A DNA stretch of 64,000 nt from Clostridiales bacterium (GTDB taxonomy: Bacteria; Bacillota; Clostridia; UBA1381). The DNA lies in assembly GCA_029226975.1 (NCBI GenBank), contig JAQXZB010000099.1, forward strand, positions 1 to 64,000, in the 5' to 3' direction. This document shows, piece after piece, positions 34,487-42,994 of this stretch. Made by a program: the position numbers and the translations under genes. Position 1 is the stretch's first letter; each line of letters opens with the position of its first letter. The notes below the pieces were generated by a model that worked only from the letters and a program-made list of their open reading frames with translations, was not told where the DNA came from and searched no databases.

Positions 34487-37327
34487 TTATCCCTTTGAAT
34501 TTTCATCAAACACCGCCGTTTCTCCCTTGTTTCCCTCGTTTTCGACACTTTCCGCACCCAAAAGACTTACTCCGTCATGATTTTTAAAATCCACGCGCAG
34601 ACTCGGTCCGTAATCACTCCTTTGCGAGTCGTCAAGGGTAACATTTGCCTTAAATGTGTTTCCCGCCTTTGATTTGAGATTTTCAATAAGCACCGGCTTA
34701 TCCCCCAAAAGCAATGCCGCAAGCTCCCTGTCAAAAACTACGTCCTCAAACATACCCAACTTGGATTTTTTGGGAAGCTGCCAGCGGCAGTCCTCACCTT
34801 CGCAGTAAAAGCCCCGGGGGCTTTCCACTATATCTTTGCCGCAGCGGGGACATACCAGTCCGGTTTTTTGGGGCGGTTCAAAATGCAGCTCATATTCGGG
34901 ATAAGGGCTTTTGGGATTACAGTGCATAGACACCTCGGCACTGAATTTATTGCCGTTTTTGTCCGCAAGGCTTTTGCATTTTACCCTCTCGCCGCTAAGC
35001 CACAGCCGCGCCGTTTTATCCGTTACGGTCATCAGCCGAAACAGTCCCCTCTCCTGCTTTTTCCAAATAGCAAAACCGCAGCTGCATGAAAACGCTTTCA
35101 TTGTTTCTGTTACGTTCCCTCCGCATTTGGGACAGGTGCCTACGATATTTTCGGCAATCTCCAAGCTTACCGGATACTGTGCCTCCCTGTTGGTTTTAAG
35201 CTCCACCAACGCGTCGAACTTCTCGCCCTTTGCACTCACAAGCTTGCTCATTCTGACTTTTTTCCCCGCAAGCAGCTTTTTTGCCGTTTCGGGGGTGATT
35301 TCGGTATTTTTAAACATTCCCTTTTGATAGTTTTTCCATATAACGAATTTACAGGACATGGGCGGTTTCCAATTGGAGCAGCCAAAGCCCTTTTGCCCCT
35401 CTATAACATTTCCTCCGCAAAGGGGACATTTGCCTATTATCGTATGATATTTTTCCGTAACGGTTTTTGTCATAACGCTTTGGTCAATGGGCGGATATGT
35501 GTTTTTCAATACGTTTTCTATAACCTCCAGTACACTTTGGGTCAGTGCCTTATAGGTTTTTTCACCGCTTCGTATATCCTCCTGTATTGACCACCATTTT
35601 GCCGTCATATCCGCTTTTTTAATCTCGTCCGGAAGTATTCGGTAAAGCTCGCGCCCTAACTTTGTGGATATAAGCCGCTTTCCCTGCTGCTCGATATATC
35701 CCTTTTTCACAAGCCCGTCTATAATGGATGAGCGTGTTGCCGAGGTGCCTATGGAGCCGTTTTCCCCCAGCTTGTCCTTATCCTTTTCTATAAGCATACG
35801 CTTTGCCTCCGGGTCGGTTACATACCTGGCAATACGGGTCATATCCTCGTTTAAGGTGGCTTTGGTGTACCTTGAGGGCGGCTTGGTTTCCTTTTCCTCT
35901 ATTTCCCCCTCCCTCGCAAATGAAACATACACTCCCGGCTCAATGTCCGAAAGCTCGCTTGGCTCGTCCTTTTTTATATCCTTGAATATGGAAAGATACC
36001 CCGGCTTTATCGTCTTTGAAGATGTGGCGCCTAAGCTGTGTTCGCTGTCAAGCTCTATTGTAAGCTTCGACTTTTCCTTTATGGCCTTTGGCATAAACTG
36101 CGCCATGTAATATTTGCACACCGCAAGATATACATTTTTCTCCCGCTCGGTAAGCTTGTCAAGGTCAACCCGGTTGTTTGTGGGTATTATTGCAAAATGC
36201 GCGGTTATGTTTTTATCGTTAAAGCATTTTGAATGTATTTTCATATCAAGCTCTGCCGGCTTAAAGCCGATATTTTTTATTACCTGAGCCATGGTTTTGG
36301 GTGCTTCCTTAAAATGCTCCTCCGAAAGATAGCGGCAGTCGGAGCGGTTGTAGGTTATCGCCTTGTGCTTTTCTCTTAGGGTCTGGGTTATTTCCATTAC
36401 CTCCTCGGGGTTATAGGAAAAATGCGTTGAGCAGTAGCTTTGCAGCTTTACTAAATTAAAGGGCAGCGGCGGGTCCTCATTTACGGTTTTGCGCTCGATT
36501 ACGGTTTTGTCAAACGTTCTGCCCGTAAGGGACTTCAAGATTTGCCCCGCCTCGTCCCTGTCGGTTATAAGCTGCTGTTCCTCATCCTTTTTGGCTTTTT
36601 TCGTTTGATACTTTGCCCGTATGTTTTTTTTGCCCTTTTCCGTTTCGGTTTCAAGCTGCACATAAATATCATAATATACCTGTTTTTTATGTTCCTCTAT
36701 CTGTATATCGCGGTTTACCACAAGTCCCAGTGTGGGGGTCTGTACCCTGCCCACTGTAAGCAGTACGCCGGAATTTGTGCAGGTGAAAAAGCGGCTCATA
36801 TTAACGCCCACCATCAAATCCGCCACGCTTCTTGCATACGCCGATTTGCCCTCGTTTATATATTTGCCGTTGTCCTCCATTTTTGACAGTGCTTTTTTAA
36901 GCCCGCCCATGGTAGTATCGCTTGTGTTGAGGCGCATGACCGGCTTTTTGTAATCAAACCATTCAAGCAGCTCGTCTATCAAAAGCTGACCTTCCTCGTC
37001 CGGGTCGCCGGCGTGGATTACCGATTCGGATTTTTCCAAAAGCTCGCCTATAAGCTCTACACGCTGTGCCTTTGTTTCATAGCCGCCGCTGTCCTCGCCG
37101 ATTTTCTGTCCCCAATCGTCAAAATAAATCGGGAGCGAGGAAAGCGACCATTTTTTATAGCTTTCGCTGTAATCCTCCGGCTCCTTTAGGGTAAGCATAT
37201 GTCCGAACACCCATGTTACAATGTAATTTCCCTTTTCTATGTATCTTTTGCCGTTTCTTGCCTCTCCGGGCAGAGCCTGCGCAATATCCCGTCCCAGGGA
37301 CGGTTTTTCGGCTATTACCAATATCAT
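34487..37327 (-). CDS. topB: Type IA DNA topoisomerase III with three C-terminal zinc-ribbon repeats
   Basis: 946 aa, far longer than E. coli TopB (about 650). The TOPRIM domain opens MILVIAEKPSLGRDIAQAL and has its acidic cluster as HAGDPDEEGQLL. The core includes VGRVQTPTLGLVV; the active-site Tyr is in AITYNRSDCRYLSEE, where the common Pro after Tyr is Asn. From about residue 640 come three repeats, each with a CPxCG zinc-ribbon motif (KCPLCGGNV, TCPKCGGNV, VCPRCGKDI) and a 'GMF...G/LL.GKKV..LKSKAG.KF.A.V' tail. It relaxes or decatenates DNA through a single-strand break. This long form is frequent on conjugative elements of gut Clostridia, but none is visible here. Ends in an acidic tail. 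Confidence 0.92.
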   Translation of the reverse strand: MILVIAEKPSLGRDIAQALPGEARNGKRYIEKGNYIVTWVFGHMLTLKEPEDYSESYKKWSLSSLPIYFDDWGQKIGEDSGGYETKAQRVELIGELLEKSESVIHAGDPDEEGQLLIDELLEWFDYKKPVMRLNTSDTTMGGLKKALSKMEDNGKYINEGKSAYARSVADLMVGVNMSRFFTCTNSGVLLTVGRVQTPTLGLVVNRDIQIEEHKKQVYYDIYVQLETETEKGKKNIRAKYQTKKAKKDEEQQLITDRDEAGQILKSLTGRTFDKTVIERKTVNEDPPLPFNLVKLQSYCSTHFSYNPEEVMEITQTLREKHKAITYNRSDCRYLSEEHFKEAPKTMAQVIKNIGFKPAELDMKIHSKCFNDKNITAHFAIIPTNNRVDLDKLTEREKNVYLAVCKYYMAQFMPKAIKEKSKLTIELDSEHSLGATSSKTIKPGYLSIFKDIKKDEPSELSDIEPGVYVSFAREGEIEEKETKPPSRYTKATLNEDMTRIARYVTDPEAKRMLIEKDKDKLGENGSIGTSATRSSIIDGLVKKGYIEQQGKRLISTKLGRELYRILPDEIKKADMTAKWWSIQEDIRSGEKTYKALTQSVLEVIENVLKNTYPPIDQSVMTKTVTEKYHTIIGKCPLCGGNVIEGQKGFGCSNWKPPMSCKFVIWKNYQKGMFKNTEITPETAKKLLAGKKVRMSKLVSAKGEKFDALVELKTNREAQYPVSLEIAENIVGTCPKCGGNVTETMKAFSCSCGFAIWKKQERGLFRLMTVTDKTARLWLSGERVKCKSLADKNGNKFSAEVSMHCNPKSPYPEYELHFEPPQKTGLVCPRCGKDIVESPRGFYCEGEDCRWQLPKKSKLGMFEDVVFDRELAALLLGDKPVLIENLKSKAGNTFKANVTLDDSQRSDYGPSLRVDFKNHDGVSLLGAESVENEGNKGETAVFDENSKG

Positions 37328-37345
37328 AAATTACTCCCATTTTAC

Positions 37346-37376
37346 GGCGGCAGTGCCAAAATCCGCACCGCCGCCC
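37346..37376 (-). terminator. GC-rich hairpin between ldhA and topB
   Basis: GGCGGCAGTGC and GCACCGCCGCC pair with one mismatch around an AT loop; few T follow, so termination is uncertain. Confidence 0.4.
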
Positions 37377-37417
37377 GTTTATTTCTAACAATATTATACT
37401 ATAAATTCCCAATTTCG

Positions 37418-38407
37418 TCAACCGACAACATTCCCCGCATTTATACTGCCCTTTATAAAATCCTCGGCATTTCTAAGCGTAGTATTGCTTATCGCCTCCA
37501 TTGCCTCCTCGGTAAAGAAGCCCTGATGCGAGGTGATTATCACATTGGGAAACGACAGTAAATTCGCTGTGGCAAAGGTCTCCACAATTTCGTTTCCCCG
37601 ATCCTCAAAGACATTTTTGGTTTCCTCCTCGTACACATCAAGTCCCACACCGAAAAACTTGCGGCTTATTATTCCCTGTATCAGATCATCGGTATCTATA
37701 AGCGCACCTCTTGAGGTATTTATTAAAACGACCTTGTCCTTCATTTTCGATATGCTGTTTTTGTTAATCATATGATAATTGTCATCGGTAAGAGGACAGT
37801 GCAGTGAAATTAAATCGCTTTGGGAAAGCACCTCGTCAAGGGGCTTATACTCCACAAAATCCAGATTTTTATTTTTGTATATGTCATAGGCAATAACCGT
37901 CATTCCGAAGCCGCGGCATATTCTGCACATAGCCTCGCCGATTTTTCCCGTTCCGATAATACCAGCGGTCTTGCCGTAAAAGTTCACACCCATCAGTCCG
38001 TTTAGGGCAAAGTTGTTTTCTCTGACCTTAATATAGCCCTTGTGTATATGTCGGTTTACCGCCAGGGCAAGCCCCATTGCATGCTCCGCCACTGCCTCCG
38101 GCGAATACCCCGGCACTCTCAAAACCGTTATTCCCTTCTCTGACGCGGCCTTTAAATCAACATTATTAAAGCCGGCACAGCGCATTAAAATCAGCTTGAC
38201 CCCGCACTCTGACAAAACCTCAACGGTTTTTGTGCCCACGTCCGAGCTTACAAAGGCGCACACCGCCTCATAACCTCTCGACAGCTGCGCGTTTTTTTTA
38301 TTTAAGTCGTCCTCAAGATAATCTATCTCGATATTTTTATAGTTGTCCAGCTCCCTGTCAAAGGATTCCCGGTCATATGCCTTTGTTCCGTAAAAAAGTA
38401 TTTTCAT
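37418..38407 (-). CDS. ldhA: D-lactate dehydrogenase (D-2-hydroxyacid dehydrogenase family)
   Basis: 329 aa. Reduces pyruvate to D-lactate with NADH, a fermentation end step. The Rossmann motif GIIGTGKIGEAMCRICRGFG, the catalytic Arg in NTSRGALIDT, the Glu in GLDVYEEET and the His in SHQGFFTEEA are all present, and LRVPGYSPEAVAEHAMGLAL is typical of fermentative LdhA. Other D-2-hydroxyacid substrates (for example hydroxyisocaproate) cannot be excluded. Divergent from the CYTH gene. I did not recognise a Rex site upstream. Confidence 0.9.
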   Translation of the reverse strand: MKILFYGTKAYDRESFDRELDNYKNIEIDYLEDDLNKKNAQLSRGYEAVCAFVSSDVGTKTVEVLSECGVKLILMRCAGFNNVDLKAASEKGITVLRVPGYSPEAVAEHAMGLALAVNRHIHKGYIKVRENNFALNGLMGVNFYGKTAGIIGTGKIGEAMCRICRGFGMTVIAYDIYKNKNLDFVEYKPLDEVLSQSDLISLHCPLTDDNYHMINKNSISKMKDKVVLINTSRGALIDTDDLIQGIISRKFFGVGLDVYEEETKNVFEDRGNEIVETFATANLLSFPNVIITSHQGFFTEEAMEAISNTTLRNAEDFIKGSINAGNVVG

Positions 38408-38488
38408 ATTTTTAAAGCTCCCTTTACATTATTTTGTATGTTTATTCTGTGTGATTTTTTATAAAATATGTTTAAGGCGGATATTTTA

Positions 38489-38517
38489 TTGACTTTTTAT
38501 TTGTCTGATGCTATAAT
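38489..38517 (+). promoter_or_regulatory. Sigma-A promoter of the CYTH gene
   Basis: TTGACT (38489-38494), 17-bp spacer, TATAAT (38512-38517); GCAGGAGGTG precedes the ATG. Confidence 0.8.
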
Positions 38518-38538
38518 TAAAGCAGGAGGTGCTCTAAA

Positions 38539-39105
38539 ATGCAGGAAACCGAGCTTAAATGTATAATAAATAAGGACGTATTTGAAAATATAAAAAACGC
38601 ATATACCTGGGATAAAATTATCACCCAGGAAAATCACTATTACGCCGACACATCGGGAGTTTTGGGCTCTCACCGCGCCACCTTCCGCATAAGAACCTCC
38701 GGCGGCATTTCGCGTATTCAGATAAAGCTTCACAAAAACCGAAATTCCCCCTTACAGATATGCGAGGAGCTTGAATTTCCCATAAACGAAATTCCTGAGC
38801 ATATAAGCGCCGATAAGGCAAAGGAATACACCGGGCTTGATGTGGGAGAGCTTATACGTCTTGGCTCAAACACCACAATAAGACATTCGCTTATGTGGAA
38901 CGAAACCACCGAAATATGCCTTGACCTGAGCACTTATCTTGACTGCGAGGATTACGAAATTGAGGTTGAATACACCGGCGAGCTTCCCGCAAAGCTTTTA
39001 GACGAGCTTAAGGCACTGGGTGCGGAATTTAAAGAGAACAGCGTCGGGAAATATACAAGGTTTATAAAACGCTTTAATGAGGTATTTTTTGATACAAAGA
39101 GGTAA
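38539..39105 (+). CDS. CYTH-domain (triphosphate tunnel metalloenzyme) protein
   Basis: 188 aa. It opens with the ExExK signature (ETELKC, residues 3-8) that coordinates divalent metal in triphosphate tunnel enzymes. Paired basic and acidic strands follow: HRATFRIRTSG, IQIKLHKN, ICEELEF, CEDYEIEVEYTGE, ending GKYTRFIKRF. Family members act as inorganic triphosphatase, thiamine triphosphatase or adenylate cyclase; triphosphatase is the most likely activity. The reductase gene begins 5 bp downstream. Confidence 0.88.
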   Translation: MQETELKCIINKDVFENIKNAYTWDKIITQENHYYADTSGVLGSHRATFRIRTSGGISRIQIKLHKNRNSPLQICEELEFPINEIPEHISADKAKEYTGLDVGELIRLGSNTTIRHSLMWNETTEICLDLSTYLDCEDYEIEVEYTGELPAKLLDELKALGAEFKENSVGKYTRFIKRFNEVFFDTKR

Positions 39106-39110
39106 TTTAT

Positions 39111-39656
39111 ATGATTTTATATGTAAACAGCTGTGTAAGAGATGACTCAAGGACAAACAGGATAGCCCTTGCATTGCTTAAAAAGTTAGGCAAAGAATAT
39201 GAGGAGGTAAAGCTTGACAAGGAGGATTTGAAGCCTTTATCAAAAGAAACTTTGAAGCTTCGCACAGAGCTGATTTCCAAAGGCGACTATTCTTCGCCGA
39301 TGTTTGGATATGCCAAGCAGTTTGCCGATGCCGACATAATTGTAATAGCCGCGCCCTTTTGGGATTTGTCCTTCCCGGCAATATTAAAAACGTATATAGA
39401 AAATATTTATGTAACGGGAATTGTGTCAAAATACTCTCCCGACGGAAAACCGGTGGGATTGTGCAAAGCAAAAAAGCTCTATTATGTCACAACTGCGGGA
39501 GGGCCTTATGTGCCGGACTACAGCTTCGGCTATATTAAGGATTTGGCAGTCAATTATTTAGGCATAGAGGAAGCCGTACTGATAAAAGCGCAAATGCTTG
39601 ATGTTGACGGATTTTCGGCAGATGCCATCGTAGACGAGGTTATAAGCAGTCTTTAA
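39111..39656 (+). CDS. Flavodoxin-fold NAD(P)H oxidoreductase (azoreductase-like)
   Basis: 181 aa. The N-terminal ILYVNSCVRDDSRTNRIA is the FMN-phosphate loop of AzoR/NQO-like proteins. VIAAPFWDLSFPAILKTYIENIYVTG and VTTAGGPY are the next two flavin-contact loops. It should bind FMN and reduce quinones, azo or nitro compounds; the natural substrate is unknown. Co-transcribed with the CYTH gene and ends at a hairpin. Confidence 0.85.
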   Translation: MILYVNSCVRDDSRTNRIALALLKKLGKEYEEVKLDKEDLKPLSKETLKLRTELISKGDYSSPMFGYAKQFADADIIVIAAPFWDLSFPAILKTYIENIYVTGIVSKYSPDGKPVGLCKAKKLYYVTTAGGPYVPDYSFGYIKDLAVNYLGIEEAVLIKAQMLDVDGFSADAIVDEVISSL

Positions 39657-39681
39657 AAAAGCTTTTTCGATAGATAAAAAT

Positions 39682-39720
39682 TTGCGCCGCCCCGATTTTT
39701 GCCGGAGCGGCGTTATTTTA
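39682..39720. terminator. Hairpin between convergent reductase and amidase
   Basis: CGCCGC (39685-39690) with GCGGCG (39707-39712), stem extended by CCG/CGG; TTATTTTA follows on the plus strand. Confidence 0.65.
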
Positions 39721-41241
39721 ATTTATCTGCGCGGCGGATTCTATGATTCCTTCGGCTATTCCCTGGGCCGCCTGATACTGATACGTTTCGTCCACCATCT
39801 TAGACAGCTCATCCGAATTGCTTATAAAGCCAACCTCAACAAGGCATGAGGGCATATCCGTTCTCTTGGTTACCGCATGTTCCGCAGTCTTTACGCCGCG
39901 GTTTACAGATCCCATATATGCCAGCATACGATTTAATATATTTTTGGCAAGCTGTGAGCTGCTTACCCCGTAGCTATCGCCGTTATTGGAAGCGGCATAG
40001 TAAACCTCCGTTCCGTTAGCGCTTGACGGGTCCGCGGAATTTATATGAATACTTACAAAAATTGCGGCATGGTAATCATTTGCAAGGGTCGGACGTTCAA
40101 CCAGTGTTTTATATGTATCATCCTCGCGGGTCATAAGCACCGTATATCCGGCAGACTCCAAAATGGATTTTACTTTATAGGCAATCTGCAAGGTGAGGTC
40201 GCTTTCATTCACTCTCTCACCGTTAAGCGTTCCTATTGCTCCCGGGTCACTGCCGCCGTGACCTGCGTCAATGACAATAAGGTTTCTGTTTACCTCAATC
40301 GGCACGTTTTCCGGCTCTGACGGCTCAGGCTCCGGTGTCGGCTGCACCTGCTCGGGCTGTGCGTCGGGATTTTCCTGAGCCCTTACATATATTATAAGGT
40401 CGTTTCCGTCTGCCTCAAAGCCGTAGCTTACAAGGCTGTCCACATCCACCACAGTTCTGGCTCTCTCGCTGTTTTGTCCCATTCTTACAGTGCGTATACC
40501 GCCCGCGTTGACGCTTATGGACTGCTCGCCTACGGCAAGCTCCGTATACGGCAAATCAACCACCAGCCGCTCCGGCGCTTCCATGGTCATATAGCTGTAA
40601 TCATTTACGGGACTGTCGGTATGCACCTTTATTGCAATTTTATTGTCCTCCACCATGGAATAGCTCAAATCCACCACCTTGGGCTTTGACGGCTCAGGCT
40701 CCGGCGTCGGGTCGGGAGCCGCGGCAGCTTCTTTAAGCTCGTCATAAGACGCCGAGTCTATTAAAATTGCGTCGTTATATCCGTCAAACTCCACATTCAT
40801 GCCTATCGTTTCGCTTATAAATCTTACGGGTACCATTGTTTTTGTAAGTCCGCCCGCCTTGCTTATCAGCTTCGGCACAGCCGCGTCCGGGATAGGCGTC
40901 TTTTCGCCGTTTACATAAGCGATGTTATCATTTATGTTCATTTTGATATTAACGCCGTCCTCCACGATTTCAACCGTCTGGGTATCGGCATAATAGTTTA
41001 CCGTTGCGCCTGCCTCCTCAAACACCTCTCTGACGGGGACAAGCGCTCTGTTATTGAATATTATCGGCTCCATGTCCGACATTACCGGCTGATTTTTAAC
41101 ATAAAGCTCATAGAGCGAGCCGTTATATTCGTGAGTGGAACCGTCATATTCCAGCAAGAGCGAACCGGTTCTCGCTTCTGCTGCCGCCGCGGTCAGAATT
41201 AGCATAATGACCGCTGTTATGAATATTTTTACTCTGTTCAT
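39718..41241 (-). CDS. Secreted N-acetylmuramoyl-L-alanine amidase with stalk, AMIN and Amidase_3 domains
   Basis: 507 aa. Signal peptide (1-23). A stalk module (about 30-165) carries RALVPVREVFEEAGATVNYY and KTMVPVRFISETIGMNVEFD. A PEPEPSKPK linker leads to an AMIN domain (about 190-285: PERLVVDLPYTEL, GIRTVRMGQ), a second PTPEPEPSEPE linker, then Amidase_3 (about 320-505). Zinc ligands are in DAGHGGSDPGA, NESDLTLQIAYKV and VSIHINSAD; the catalytic Glu is in SCLVEVGFISN. AMIN domains target such enzymes to wall or division sites. The ATG at 41239-41241 follows GAGAGGAAG; the longer frame overlaps ruvB and is rejected. Confidence 0.93.
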   Translation of the reverse strand: MNRVKIFITAVIMLILTAAAAEARTGSLLLEYDGSTHEYNGSLYELYVKNQPVMSDMEPIIFNNRALVPVREVFEEAGATVNYYADTQTVEIVEDGVNIKMNINDNIAYVNGEKTPIPDAAVPKLISKAGGLTKTMVPVRFISETIGMNVEFDGYNDAILIDSASYDELKEAAAAPDPTPEPEPSKPKVVDLSYSMVEDNKIAIKVHTDSPVNDYSYMTMEAPERLVVDLPYTELAVGEQSISVNAGGIRTVRMGQNSERARTVVDVDSLVSYGFEADGNDLIIYVRAQENPDAQPEQVQPTPEPEPSEPENVPIEVNRNLIVIDAGHGGSDPGAIGTLNGERVNESDLTLQIAYKVKSILESAGYTVLMTREDDTYKTLVERPTLANDYHAAIFVSIHINSADPSSANGTEVYYAASNNGDSYGVSSSQLAKNILNRMLAYMGSVNRGVKTAEHAVTKRTDMPSCLVEVGFISNSDELSKMVDETYQYQAAQGIAEGIIESAAQIN

Positions 41242-41263
41242 TGCTAATCTTCCTCTCTGCATT

Positions 41264-42268
41264 TTAGTCAAATTTATAGCCGAAATGGTCATATGCCGCT
41301 TTTGTGGCTGTTCTTCCCCTTGGTGTACGCTGTATAAAGCCGAGCTGCAGCAGATACGGCTCATATACATCCTCTATTGTATTTGACTCCTCGCCTATGG
41401 TCGCGGCAAGCGTGTCAAGCCCCACCGGGCCGCCGCCGAAGCTTTCAATCATGGCGGTAAGCATTCGGGTATCAATCATATCAAGACCCAACTCGTCAAC
41501 CTCCATCATTTTGAGAGCCTCTTTTGCCACCTCATAGGTAATTTTCCCCTGCGCCATAACCTGCGCATAGTCTCTTACACGCTTTAAAAATCTGTTGGCA
41601 ATTCTCGGAGTTCCCCTTGAACGGGAAGCAATCTCCGCTGCGCCCTCCTCGTCAATTTCGACCTCCAGAAGTCCCGCGCTTCTTTTTACAATTTCGCAAA
41701 GCTGCTGGGGCGTGTACAAATCCAGACGGCTCAGCACCCCGAATCTGTCCCTTAACGGCGCGCTCAAAAGCCCCGCCCTTGTAGTTGCGCCTATCAGGGT
41801 GAACTTAGGCAAATCGATTCTTATAGACTTTGCCGCCGGACCTTTTCCGATAATAATATCCAGAGCGTAATCCTCCATTGCCGGATACAGAATTTCCTCC
41901 ACGCTTCTTGACATACGGTGAATTTCATCGATAAAGAGTATATCATGCTCGGAAAGATTGGTAAGTATTGCAGCCAAATCTCCCGCTTTTTCAATTGCCG
42001 GACCTGAGGTTATGCGTATATTAACGCCCATTTCATTTGCGATAATACCCGCAAGAGTGGTTTTTCCCAGTCCCGGCGGCCCGTATAAGAGCACATGGTC
42101 AAGAGCCTCACGGCGTTCCTTTGCCGCCGCGATAAATATTTTCATATTTTCCTTAACCTTCGTCTGCCCGATATATTCATCAAGCGTCCGCGGTCTTAAG
42201 CCATATTCAATCTGCGCGTCCTCGCTTATGAAATCGCCCGTAACAAATCTTTCATTCTCATCAAACAT
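41264..42268 (-). CDS. ruvB: Holliday junction branch-migration ATPase RuvB
   Basis: 334 aa. AAA+ motor of the RuvABC complex. Walker A is in [14 protein letters not shown], Walker B in [10 protein letters not shown], sensor 1 in [14 protein letters not shown], and the Arg finger in PLRDRFG. The C-terminal winged helix includes [30 protein letters not shown]. The TTG at 42280 overlaps the GGAGG site, so the ATG giving MFDENERF is preferred. ruvA lies 15 bp upstream. Confidence 0.96.
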   Translation of the reverse strand: MFDENERFVTGDFISEDAQIEYGLRPRTLDEYIGQTKVKENMKIFIAAAKERREALDHVLLYGPPGLGKTTLAGIIANEMGVNIRITSGPAIEKAGDLAAILTNLSEHDILFIDEIHRMSRSVEEILYPAMEDYALDIIIGKGPAAKSIRIDLPKFTLIGATTRAGLLSAPLRDRFGVLSRLDLYTPQQLCEIVKRSAGLLEVEIDEEGAAEIASRSRGTPRIANRFLKRVRDYAQVMAQGKITYEVAKEALKMMEVDELGLDMIDTRMLTAMIESFGGGPVGLDTLAATIGEESNTIEDVYEPYLLQLGFIQRTPRGRTATKAAYDHFGYKFD

Positions 42269-42283
42269 TCCTGCCTCCAAAGA

Positions 42284-42868
42284 CTACATCAGCATTGCCA
42301 ATGCCTTTTTAATAATCTCCTCCGTAGATAAGCCGTCCTCGGTTTTCTCCACCGCTTTTTTCGCGTCTGCCCTGCTGTATCCCAAAACCACAAGCGCGCT
42401 CAGTGCCTCGGCGCGGCAGTTGCTCATCATTACCTCAGGCTCTGCGGCGGATATATCGATATCCAAATCCTCATTTTTCATCTTGTCCTTAAGCTCAAGA
42501 ATTATCCGCTGCGCAAGCTTGGGACCCACACCCTTAGCCTTTGTTATAACCTTAACATCGTTTGTAATCACAGCAACGGCAAACTTGGCAGGCGTTGATG
42601 CCGACAAAATCGCCAGTGCAGCCTTTGGTCCGACGCCGGAAACAGAAATAAGCTTTAAAAATGTATTCTTCTCCTCTATTGTCGTAAACCCGAAAAGCTC
42701 AACCGCATCCTCTCGCACATTAAGATAGGTGTACATGGTAACAACACTCTCCGTCATGGAGCTTAAGCTGTTTAATGATGTCATAATCATATAAGCTATG
42801 CCGTTATTGTCAATAACCGCATAATTCTCTTCCTTTTTTATCACCTTTCCTGTGATGGAATAATACAT
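42284..42868 (-). CDS. ruvA: Holliday junction DNA-binding subunit RuvA
   Basis: 194 aa from the start MYYSITGKVI, typical for RuvA; an ATG two codons earlier is too close to GGAGA. An OB-fold N-domain, tandem HhH motifs (ISVSGVGPKAALAIL and AKGVGPKLAQRIILELKDK) that hold the four-way junction, and a C-terminal RuvB-contact domain (EALSALVVLGYSRADAKKAV). ruvC is not adjacent. Confidence 0.96.
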   Translation of the reverse strand: MYYSITGKVIKKEENYAVIDNNGIAYMIMTSLNSLSSMTESVVTMYTYLNVREDAVELFGFTTIEEKNTFLKLISVSGVGPKAALAILSASTPAKFAVAVITNDVKVITKAKGVGPKLAQRIILELKDKMKNEDLDIDISAAEPEVMMSNCRAEALSALVVLGYSRADAKKAVEKTEDGLSTEEIIKKALAMLM

Positions 42869-42903
42869 ATACATTTCTCCATAATTACATATTACTTACA
42901 TCT

Positions 42904-42932
42904 ATTATACGCCAATATTACAAATATGTCAA
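42904..42932 (-). promoter_or_regulatory. Sigma-A promoter of ruvAB
   Basis: Minus strand: TTGACA (42927-42932), 17-bp spacer, TATAAT (42904-42909). Confidence 0.8.
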
Positions 42933-42962
42933 CCCCTTTTAACAATTTTGTAAAAAAGTCAA

Positions 42963-42989
42963 CGCCCGGATTGAAAATTTATCCGGGCG
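42963..42989 (-). terminator. Terminator closing the 43-64 kb leftward block
   Basis: CGCCCGGAT (42963-42971) pairs with ATCCGGGCG (42981-42989); on the minus strand GTTGACTTTTTT follows. Confidence 0.75.
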
Positions 42990-42994
42990 CCGAT

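Noticed and set aside
38408-38488. Rex-type operator upstream of the D-lactate dehydrogenase gene
   Set aside because: No TTGTGA/TCACAA palindrome of the Rex type is present.
41958-42728. 256-aa rightward frame opposite ruvB and ruvA
   Set aside because: Shadow frame antisense to two unmistakable conserved genes.
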